Assembly: GCA_027618625.1 (NCBI GenBank)
Contig: JAQCER010000173.1
Coordinates: 1-6,999 of the forward strand
Direction: 5' to 3'
Source: Verrucomicrobiota bacterium
GTDB lineage: Bacteria; Verrucomicrobiota; Verrucomicrobiia; Verrucomicrobiales; DEV007
Length of the DNA stretch: 6,999 bases
Positions 1 to 6,235 of the stretch are shown piece by piece (position 1 is the stretch's first letter; the number at the start of each line of letters is the position of its first letter). Position numbers and translations under genes: made by a program. The notes below the pieces were generated by a model. That model did not search any database and was not told the origin of the DNA. It worked only from the letters and a program-made list of their open reading frames with translations.

Positions 1-56
1 TCCGCTCTTTCGATTCTCCCTAATCGCCACAATACCATCAACTCCTCATGCGTAAG

Positions 57-71
57 CCCTGGAATTCAGGG
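57..71 (+). repeat. Short hairpin, possible end-of-transcript structure for an upstream gene
   Basis: The arms CCCTG (57-61) and CAGGG (67-71) pair perfectly around the loop GAATT. The hairpin starts 1 nt after a TAA (53-55) that closes a frame open from the window edge. A run of five T follows only 19 nt later (91-95), too far away for a canonical intrinsic terminator. It may mark the end of an upstream transcript or be chance. Confidence 0.25.
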
Positions 72-143
72 AATCGGTTGACTTTGGTCGTTTTTCATCT
101 TCAATGTCGCGGTCATGCTTTTTGTCTCATTACAGTGGTTTTC

Positions 144-165
144 CTGATTCTCGATCGGGAATCAG
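144..165. promoter_or_regulatory. 22-bp near-perfect palindrome, operator-like or stem-forming
   Basis: The arms CTGATTC (144-150) and GAATCAG (159-165) flank a central CGATCG (152-157), which is itself a palindrome. Only the T151/G158 position breaks the symmetry, and in RNA that would be a G-U pair. The site lies about 137 bp before the PcfJ-like start. No T-run follows on either strand, so a terminator is unlikely. A binding site for a dimeric regulator, or a stem in a leader RNA, fits better. No regulator gene is visible in the window. Confidence 0.35.
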
Positions 166-216
166 ATGTCGCACGCCTCGACGGTAGATCGCCGTTCGTT
201 TGCGTGCCCTAACATT

Positions 217-238
217 GGTCCAGCTGGATAGCTGGGCT
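217..238 (+). repeat. Inverted repeat forming a 9-bp stem with a GGAT loop
   Basis: CCAGCT (220-225) and AGCTGG (230-235) pair perfectly around a 4-nt loop. The stem extends outwards through T219-G236 (wobble), G218-C237 and G217-T238 (wobble). It lies 63 bp before the PcfJ-like start and would fall in its leader if transcription begins upstream of it. No T-tract follows. A weaker hairpin, ACGG/CCGT with a 7-nt loop, sits at 181-195. Its role is unknown. Confidence 0.35.
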
Positions 239-284
239 CGTCGTGTGGTTTCCTGCACGCGAAATCGTTATCTATTTACCGCTG

Positions 285-300
285 TAATCTAATCTAATCT
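285..300 (+). repeat. Triple direct repeat TAATC abutting the start codon
   Basis: Three head-to-tail copies of TAATC plus a trailing T occupy 285-300, one base before the ATG at 302. They fill the place where a Shine-Dalgarno sequence would normally be, and no purine-rich stretch is present. A TAA inside the repeat (290-292) closes the frame of the following gene, so that gene cannot start further upstream. Confidence 0.6.
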
Positions 301-301
301 T

Positions 302-1750
302 ATGACACTCCCGACCCATGAAGGCGGGGAATCAGAGAGCATCACTGCTGCGCAAACAGCGTCTCCCGAATCATCCGGTGAGATGCAGGCTGTCGCGGTT
401 GTTGCTGCGATCCGTCGTTTCTGCTCGTTGCCGACCAGCTATCTGGCAAGAAACGTGCATGGCCCTCTGATGCCTCGAATCATTGCCGAAAATCTTACTT
501 GGAATCGTAAATCTGTTCGCCATCCCATCTTTCGCCAACACTGCCGCGCACTTTGCAAAATTCCATGGACGAAGATGCCCGAGGCGTGCAGGGAATCCTG
601 CCGCCGGGTGTTCACTGTTCTGGAGGAGCGATCGACGATGTTCTTTGAACTGATGCCCCAGTTCCTGAGCATCAGCCCCTTTCTCCGAGCAGCCGCCTAT
701 GCCGATGCCTGGGAGCGATTACCGGAGGTCTGGTATCCTGATCCAAATCACCACGCCGCCGAACAGTTCTGGTCATTCTTCGAACACCTGTTTGTTCGGT
801 ATCCGATCCCTGAGTTCCTCACTCCGGCGTGGCTGGAGCACGGTCCGCTACGGAGTTCGCCAAGGGATTGGTTTGTCCATGTAGCACGAGGCGGCAATCT
901 CCGGGAGGCTCCGGGCTTTCCAGAGCACGTGACCAGACGTGCAGCACATCTGGCGATGTCGGCTCCATCCACATTCCAAATCAGTGAAGCGATCCGGTGG
1001 GGGCTGGTGCATGCGCTTGGCGGCGACGAACCACTCACCAGAGCGGTGCTGCGATCACGGATCAGGACGCACTTCGAGAAAGATCGGTTCTGGCTGACAT
1101 TGATCGAGAAACTGGCAGCAAGCGAATCGTTTGATCCCGGGATGACAGGGATGGTAGTCGACTTCATCACCTATCTCGCAGAAGTTCATGCCCGCGAGCA
1201 GCGTCCGTTTTGCCTCAAGCAGAGATCAGTCGAAAGCCTCTGTCGGCAGGCGGTACGTACCTGGAATGAAATCGCTGCGAAGGTCGAGAAATCCCATCAG
1301 CTTGATGACGGCGCTTTCGATATTCAGAGTTCCGGGCACCGCGCCCTTCTACTCCGTGCCGTAGTCTACGTCTGGCTGCCATCCGAGGATATCAAACCGA
1401 TCCGCCTGCGGAGGATGGGATCATGCTGGGAGGTGGTTGAGCTGTGTTCGGCATTTGACCTTCTACAGGAAAGCCAGCGCATGGGGAACTGTGTGGCCGG
1501 TTATGCTGGAGCGTGCCTGGAGAACTGCTGCCGAATATGGTCGTTACGTTCAGCACCGATCGACGATCAGCATACGAACACCATGAAGTGGAACCACCAC
1601 GCCACCGTCGCCGTCAATCCACAGAAACGAACCATCACCCAGGCAAGAGGACGCTTCAACGAGCAGCTGGACAACATTAGCATGAGAGCGATCTCCGCAT
1701 GGTGCGCGGCGAATCGATTGCGCGGCTTGCCAGCTCCTGGCCTCACCTAA
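302..1750 (+). CDS. PcfJ-like domain protein
   Basis: The protein has 482 residues. Its C-terminal part matches the PcfJ-like family, named for a protein of the enterococcal conjugative plasmid pCF10 and also widespread on bacterial chromosomes. The core spans about residues 370-472. The key block is MGNCVAGYA (394-402), then CCRIWSLR (409-416), HATVAV (433-438) and RTITQARGRFNE (443-454). This is the family pattern of an NCV-x-Y block, an IxS(V/L)R strand and a closing Q-x-RG-x-xN. The first 340 residues look helical, include an RYPIPEF segment (166-172) like those I associate with planctomycete members, and carry no signal peptide or membrane segment, so a cytoplasmic protein is expected. 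The biochemical function is unknown. The ATG at 302 is the first start after an in-frame stop and lacks a Shine-Dalgarno. Met28 (383-385) follows GGTGAG and is a real alternative, since residues 1-27 are low-complexity. The gene is convergent with the operon on its right. Confidence 0.85.
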   Translation: MTLPTHEGGESESITAAQTASPESSGEMQAVAVVAAIRRFCSLPTSYLARNVHGPLMPRIIAENLTWNRKSVRHPIFRQHCRALCKIPWTKMPEACRESCRRVFTVLEERSTMFFELMPQFLSISPFLRAAAYADAWERLPEVWYPDPNHHAAEQFWSFFEHLFVRYPIPEFLTPAWLEHGPLRSSPRDWFVHVARGGNLREAPGFPEHVTRRAAHLAMSAPSTFQISEAIRWGLVHALGGDEPLTRAVLRSRIRTHFEKDRFWLTLIEKLAASESFDPGMTGMVVDFITYLAEVHAREQRPFCLKQRSVESLCRQAVRTWNEIAAKVEKSHQLDDGAFDIQSSGHRALLLRAVVYVWLPSEDIKPIRLRRMGSCWEVVELCSAFDLLQESQRMGNCVAGYAGACLENCCRIWSLRSAPIDDQHTNTMKWNHHATVAVNPQKRTITQARGRFNEQLDNISMRAISAWCAANRLRGLPAPGLT

Positions 1751-1790
1751 GCCAAGAAAAATACGCACCGCAGAACTTGACACTCGATAG

Positions 1791-2134
1791 GCGGCTCTGA
1801 CACTGACAGACCCTGACGCCTGCGCCGATTTTGTCGATTGCTCCCGAGTGATGCCGGGCGCCGGAAGGGTGTCTTCGAGGATCGCTCGGATGGCGTCTTT
1901 TTCGTTCGGCGGGAAGCATTTCTGTCAATAAGACAGCCCAGCCAGAATGACACCGCACTGCACGATCTCGACCTTCAAACGCGAATGTTCAAGTATCGCT
2001 GCAGTTACATGATCTATTCGCCGCTCTTCCACTCCATGCCAGCGCCGCTCATGACCCGCGTTCAGGTGCGTATGAGGAAGGCTCTCCAAACCGAAAACCC
2101 CGATCCGGCATTTGCATACCGGTGTGCACTGTAA
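1791..2134 (+). pseudogene. Probable C-terminal remnant of a planctomycete-type protein, frameshifted and truncated
   Basis: The frame opened at 1817 and ending with TAA at 2132-2134 has protein-like content, notably QPSQND, LHDLDLQTRMFKYR and CSYMIYS. From memory these resemble the conserved C-terminal region of large planctomycete proteins with a consensus like 'TRxFKYxxSYxIYSxAFDALP', here followed by FHSMPAPL. No database was consulted. There is no ATG or ribosome site at the left end; the first possible start is a TTG at 1838. Another frame, open from 1791, reads FVDCSRVMPGA up to about 1862, which would fit just before the later frame and suggests a frameshift near 1850-1865. On the right the likeness stops at DPAFAY (about 2121), before the tail I would expect. 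It therefore looks like a decayed piece of a larger gene. It could instead be a small unrelated ORF read from the TTG. Confidence 0.5.
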
Positions 2135-2158
2135 GTGTGAAGGGGATTCTGGCTTAAC

Positions 2159-2176
2159 GGCGGATCGGAGTCCGCC
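2159..2176 (-). terminator. Hairpin downstream of the minus-strand operon, possible terminator
   Basis: The arms GGCGGA (2159-2164) and TCCGCC (2171-2176) form a perfect 6-bp GC-rich stem with a 6-nt loop. The hairpin lies 22 bp beyond the TAG of the DUF1549/DUF1553 gene. On the minus strand it is followed by GTTAAGCC, not a T-run, so it is not a classical intrinsic terminator. Its position between two convergent transcription units makes an end-of-transcript role reasonable. Confidence 0.35.
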
Positions 2177-2198
2177 TCTCCTTGGAACCCTTGGAAAT

Positions 2199-5100
2199 CT
2201 ATCGGTTGAAAAGGAACGATGGTGTATTGATGAGCGCCCATGCAAGATCCTGCGCACCGGTGAGGCGGTGATCGGCGAGTTGTTCCTCACTGAGCTTTAC
2301 GTCGCTCTCGAGTCTCACCAATTTCGCATCGGGTGTGAGCGGTTTGCTGAATTCCTCCAAGTTTGCCTTCAACTGCACCAGGCGTGGATCAGGTGCCAGC
2401 GGCTTCTCAGCCTCAGCAATCGCTGCGCGAAGTTTGGGAAGTTCTGGATCGTTCTGGTTGATGTGCTGAAAGAGGGCAACCGTCTGCTCGACAGAGCGCT
2501 TCTCGGACGGCGTGGCGGCGGCTTCAGCCAAGTCAGCGGAAACACCAAAATTCGGTGTGGAAGCATCCGTTACGGACAGGCGGAATTTGCCCAGCGTCCG
2601 CTTCTTCCCTTCATACTGCTGGTGCAACACAAAGCGGAGACGCACTCCCTGATCACTGGCCAGGGGCTCCTTCGCCTCAAAAGTTGCGATGTGATTCTCG
2701 CCCAGTCTCGAAGCGATCGCCCAGCCATTGTTCTTGGCATCCAGCTTTCCATCGATCGCAGTTTCCACAGCGTACTCATTCTGGCTGTGAGTGGCTTTGG
2801 CATTTTGCAGCTCCACTTTCTTCCACTCGGTTGCACCTGCCTGAAAGAGCTTGATCGAATCGATGACAATCTCGCCCTTCTGCACCATCGGGTCCAGGCG
2901 CAGGCCGGTCAACGCCTCGGCAGAAGAGAACTGCACTCGCAATGGCGCACCACTCTGCAGCGAAAAGCGCATAGACCGCTCCGGCGCGAAGCCGCCTTTC
3001 TCAGTCGACCAGAAAAGCTCGGCATTCTCAAGCTTTGCTGACTGGACGTCCAGCTCGACGATGTAGTCGCCCGCAGCGGCCGTCACCTCCGTTGACAACA
3101 CGGGATCATTTCCTTCAGAAGTTACCGTCAGTTGGCCATTGGCACTGCTGAGCTTCGCCTGCTGATCAGCTTTCCATCCGTCGGCGTCGGTCGAAAAATT
3201 CCATTCTTTCACGAATGTCCAAGCGCCAGCGGATCGCGCCGGTGCCCACCAGGTTTCAAACTCGGTGAGGACAAAGTTTCCATCATCGTCGCGGCCCGGG
3301 CCATTCTTTGGCAGGCGTTCATCGATCAACGCTTCCAGCCGCACACCAGCAACATTCTTCAGCTCGGTCATCGTCTCCAGAGTCAGGCTGCTGTTATCGT
3401 TGTCCCCGGATGCGAAGACGATGCCGTTGCCTTCGTGAGACAGTGCCGTATTGATCGATGCATTCATGGCCACTGGCTCCAACGACTGCCAGCGCGTCTG
3501 ATCGGTCAGCGAGGCTGCAAACGTTTCCAACCGGCTTGCCACAGAGTTCTGGCGATCGGTGAGTGCCGTTTTCGTCGCAGCAATCTTTTCGAGTCGCTCT
3601 TTTTCGCGTTGCTCCAGTATGGGTGCCAGCTCTTTTTCGTAAGCGCCGAGTTCCTGCTTTGCCGCTGCGATCCGCTCCTGGCGCTCGGCTTCCATGCGAT
3701 CGCGCGCTGGCTTGATTTCCGCAGCATAAGTTGCCAATTCCTCCGTCAGCATTTGGTGTTCCTGCTTGATGCCATTGAGGATCTCAAGGCTCGCTGCGAT
3801 CTCCTCACTTTTCGCCGGGCGGTTCAGGATCTGCATGAACAATGCTCCGACCAGGGCTTGGTCGTCAGGATACTCCTGACTAAGCTTCTTTAGAAGATTG
3901 TCGGGATTACTGATCGCATTCCCAACAGTTGGGCCACTGATCAGGGCCATTACCGGCCCCATCTGCAAACCGCTCGTTCGCTCACATTCACATGCACTCT
4001 CCCGCACGGGGCGACCAAGGTTCCCAAGAAAATTATCCGAAAGCCCGACTCCGACATCGGGCAAGGCTGCGGCTCGAGTTCCTTCTGGCACGCCTGGGAT
4101 GTTTGCCTTTGCCCCAAGTGAGGCATAGATGGTGTCGTAAAGGACTTCTGCAGGAAGACGCCGCGCCTTGCCGTGCGAAAAGTTGATCTGATCATCTTCG
4201 TTCCACTGATTCGTCTCCACGGAGAGCTGATAAGTCCGACTCTTGCAGATCACCTTCAGCATGTGCTGGGTGTTGAATCCACTTTCGATGAACTGCTTTG
4301 TCAGCCAATCGAGTAGTTCTGGATTCGATGGAGGATTCCCTGCACGAATATCATCGAGAGGTTCGATCACCCCTGTTCCTAACATGTATCCCCAGAGGCG
4401 GTTCACGTAGCTGGCAGCAAAGTAACGGTTGTCTGGAGAAGTAATCCAGGCGGCAAGCTCTTCCCGGCGAGAAGCGTCTCCCTCCGACTGGTGGCTGGCC
4501 AGATACGGAAAGGCAGGGGCCTGCGGCTGGCCGGTGCGGTCATGCTTCATTTCGCCCTCATTCTTGTCATAGACGATCTCGTAAAGCGGCTTCGCGCCCT
4601 CCACCTCAGTGCCACCGATGCTCTTGTCGCCACTGGCGTCATCCCGCTTCAAGTCTGTCCGGGCAAAGTAGGCCGCCATCTCGTAGTAGTTGTCCTGGGT
4701 CCAGCGCTCGAACGGGTGATCGTGACACTTGTTGCAGTTGAAACGCGTCGCCAGGAACAGATGCGTGGTGTTCTCCATCGTATCCTCCGGTGTCCGTAGA
4801 ATCTTGTAGTAAGATGCTGGGGGATTTTCTTTGTTCGAGCCGGAAGCCGTGATGACTTTTCTGCAAAACTCATCATAAGGCGTGTTGTTCGCGACCTCAT
4901 TGCGGATCCAGTCGCGGAAACCTATGGCACCCTCGACACCGAGAAATTTTCGATTCACCTGCAGGAGATCCGCCCATTTGTTGGTCCAATAGGTGATGTA
5001 TTCTTCTCCGCCAACAAGACCGTCAATCAATGCATCCCGCTTCACCTGGGAGTGTCGCGCATCGGCAACAAACTCCCGCACCTGATCGGAAGTGGGCGGC

Positions 5101-6203
5101 AAGCCTGTGAGGTCGAGATAGGCTCTTCGCACAAATTCGTAATCATTGCAGACCTCTGACGAGCGGATCTTCATTCGCTTCCACTTCGCCGCAACCAGTC
5201 GGTCGATCTCATTGTAGGCGGCGGTGTCTTGCCAAACGAAACCGGTGCGATCGCCCATGGCTGTAATCGTCGTTGCAGCATAAGCCCCCTCAAACCGTAT
5301 GAGCACCGGTGCCTCACCCCGACGCAGCACCTTCACCAAGGCCGGTGAATCCTTCATCACAGCAGCCACTTCAATGTTGCCACTCTCGACGTAAGCCTCC
5401 CGAGTCACGTCACGCTGCCGACCGTCAGCGAAGGTCGCTACCACTCGCATCTGCTGTGTTGCACCAATCTCCTGCACTACTGGGTTCTGCGGCACAACGG
5501 TGATGCTCGCAACCTTTGCGGAAGTCTTGTCGTAGGGAACTCCGTCTGCAATCCAGGCTCTTACGATCTCGTAGTAAGGCGTCCCGGGCTTAAAGAGTTG
5601 ACCGCCCTCGTGCGGCACAGCAGCCGTGGCTTTGAGCAACATCAGGCTATCGTCCGGCGATGCGAGGTTCACGCGGCGTGATGCAAGGTCATCGGTGAAC
5701 GAACGCAAGTCGTAAATCGGATCATAGCCCCGAAGTGACAATTTGAACCCGTTCTTGCCGTCCTTGGAACCATGACAAGTTCCCATGTTGCACCCCATCC
5801 GCGAGATCACTGGATTCACGTCTTGCACGTAGTCGGGCTTGAACTCTTTCGTTGAGCCCGAGATCTTCACGGGGATCTCAATCGAATGTTCACCCAGAGT
5901 TGCAGTAACCATCCCTTCGCCGTCGCCTTTGATCTCAAGAAATCCGTGGTCATTGATCATCGCCAGCGAATCGGGCACCGACCATTTCACCATCCGCGTC
6001 GCATCGACCGAGTCTCCGGTCGAAAGCTGGGCGGTTACAAGAATCTGCGTGTATTCATAGCGATTCTTTAGTTCGATCGCCGATGGCTCGGCCTTCAGAC
6101 TCTGCACGTGAGTGCCATCGGGAATCGTTTCGGATCCCAGAGACTGGCTGATCAAGACGGACCACGTCGAGAGGATGAGAAGGGTGACAGGGAAAAATTT
6201 CAT
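2199..6203 (-). CDS. Giant secreted DUF1549/DUF1553 protein with Ig-like domains and heme-type motifs
   Basis: The protein has 1334 residues from Met at 6203-6201. I chose this start because it opens a clean signal peptide: MKFF, a hydrophobic core to about 19, then a likely cut near SLG-SE at 23/24. GTG 6239 and ATG 6236 would add 12 or 11 residues in front; no start has a good Shine-Dalgarno. Domains in order are a BIG2/Ig-like region (38-117), CNMGTCH (138-144), a second Ig-like region (231-316), a DUF1549 domain (331 to about 538) containing CNKCH (490-494), and DUF1553 (from 574), which includes NRLWGYMLGTGVIEP and the CECER motif (near 738). DUF1553 breaks off near 810 and resumes only at AQDLAWALINTPSFLF (1317-1332). 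Between lie a charged coiled coil (810-900), a split beta-rich domain (901-989 and 1127-1216) around an inserted module (994-1126), and a repeat-bearing helix (1232-1313). It is expected to be exported. The reaction is unknown; heme binding is inferred from motifs only. It is the second gene of an operon with the WD40 gene. Confidence 0.9.
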   Translation of the reverse strand: MKFFPVTLLILSTWSVLISQSLGSETIPDGTHVQSLKAEPSAIELKNRYEYTQILVTAQLSTGDSVDATRMVKWSVPDSLAMINDHGFLEIKGDGEGMVTATLGEHSIEIPVKISGSTKEFKPDYVQDVNPVISRMGCNMGTCHGSKDGKNGFKLSLRGYDPIYDLRSFTDDLASRRVNLASPDDSLMLLKATAAVPHEGGQLFKPGTPYYEIVRAWIADGVPYDKTSAKVASITVVPQNPVVQEIGATQQMRVVATFADGRQRDVTREAYVESGNIEVAAVMKDSPALVKVLRRGEAPVLIRFEGAYAATTITAMGDRTGFVWQDTAAYNEIDRLVAAKWKRMKIRSSEVCNDYEFVRRAYLDLTGLPPTSDQVREFVADARHSQVKRDALIDGLVGGEEYITYWTNKWADLLQVNRKFLGVEGAIGFRDWIRNEVANNTPYDEFCRKVITASGSNKENPPASYYKILRTPEDTMENTTHLFLATRFNCNKCHDHPFERWTQDNYYEMAAYFARTDLKRDDASGDKSIGGTEVEGAKPLYEIVYDKNEGEMKHDRTGQPQAPAFPYLASHQSEGDASRREELAAWITSPDNRYFAASYVNRLWGYMLGTGVIEPLDDIRAGNPPSNPELLDWLTKQFIESGFNTQHMLKVICKSRTYQLSVETNQWNEDDQINFSHGKARRLPAEVLYDTIYASLGAKANIPGVPEGTRAAALPDVGVGLSDNFLGNLGRPVRESACECERTSGLQMGPVMALISGPTVGNAISNPDNLLKKLSQEYPDDQALVGALFMQILNRPAKSEEIAASLEILNGIKQEHQMLTEELATYAAEIKPARDRMEAERQERIAAAKQELGAYEKELAPILEQREKERLEKIAATKTALTDRQNSVASRLETFAASLTDQTRWQSLEPVAMNASINTALSHEGNGIVFASGDNDNSSLTLETMTELKNVAGVRLEALIDERLPKNGPGRDDDGNFVLTEFETWWAPARSAGAWTFVKEWNFSTDADGWKADQQAKLSSANGQLTVTSEGNDPVLSTEVTAAAGDYIVELDVQSAKLENAELFWSTEKGGFAPERSMRFSLQSGAPLRVQFSSAEALTGLRLDPMVQKGEIVIDSIKLFQAGATEWKKVELQNAKATHSQNEYAVETAIDGKLDAKNNGWAIASRLGENHIATFEAKEPLASDQGVRLRFVLHQQYEGKKRTLGKFRLSVTDASTPNFGVSADLAEAAATPSEKRSVEQTVALFQHINQNDPELPKLRAAIAEAEKPLAPDPRLVQLKANLEEFSKPLTPDAKLVRLESDVKLSEEQLADHRLTGAQDLAWALINTPSFLFNR
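2271..2450 (-). repeat. Three protein-level repeats at a 20-residue period within the DUF1549/DUF1553 gene
   Basis: Near the C-terminus the pattern 'D-x-x-L-x-x-L' occurs three times with aspartates exactly 20 residues apart (1252, 1272 and 1292, counted from Met 6203): DPELPKLR, DPRLVQLK and DAKLVRLE. Copies one and two each lead into a KPL(A/T)PD linker. The segment is charged and helical between the prolines, which suggests three short helices joined by turns. The repeat is clear in protein and blurred in DNA, so it is old rather than a recent tandem duplication. Confidence 0.65.
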
Positions 6204-6235
6204 ATACTTCGTTGGAATATGCAGAAAGTAGGGCA

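Larger units (their letters stand above)
1..301. other. Intergenic region upstream of the PcfJ-like gene, with several short inverted repeats
   Basis: No convincing gene is seen here. Two + frames are open from the left edge, one to a TAA at 53-55 and one to a TGA at 79-81. Either could be the tail of a gene outside the window, but the 17 to 26 visible residues are too few to judge. The rest is stop-rich on both strands. What it does hold is a series of inverted repeats (57-71, 144-165, 181-195 and 217-238) and a direct TAATC repeat (285-300). No clear -35/-10 pair could be placed before the start codon at 302. Confidence 0.6.

Noticed and set aside
1729..1741. GCCAG/CTGGC hairpin at the end of the PcfJ-like gene as a terminator
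   Set aside because: It lies inside the coding region before the stop, has only a 5-bp stem, and no T-run follows.
1777..1805. Perfect TTGACA at 1777-1782 as a -35 box
   Set aside because: At 17 bp spacing the next hexamer is ACACTG, a poor -10, and only a broken frame lies downstream. A chance match is more likely.
1743..1958. Two overlapping - strand frames considered as a possible transposase fragment
   Set aside because: Neither shows a DDE or other transposase motif, and no terminal inverted repeats or target duplication were found. The + strand reading of the area is more protein-like.
1925..2290. Open - strand frame of 121 codons running into the DUF1549/DUF1553 3' end
   Set aside because: It overlaps the real gene in another frame and is antisense to the remnant. 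Its His/Arg-rich composition resembles no protein I recognise.
2112..3041. Open + strand frame of 309 codons opposite the 3' part of the DUF1549/DUF1553 gene
   Set aside because: It lies antisense to clearly coding sequence, has no recognisable motif and low-likelihood composition (many Cys, Arg, Leu and Gln from reversed codons). It is a shadow of the real gene.
3132..3893. Open + strand frame of 253 codons opposite the coiled-coil part of the same gene
   Set aside because: It is antisense to a Glu/Lys/Ala-rich coding stretch, whose reverse complement naturally lacks stops. No domain or ribosome site is seen.
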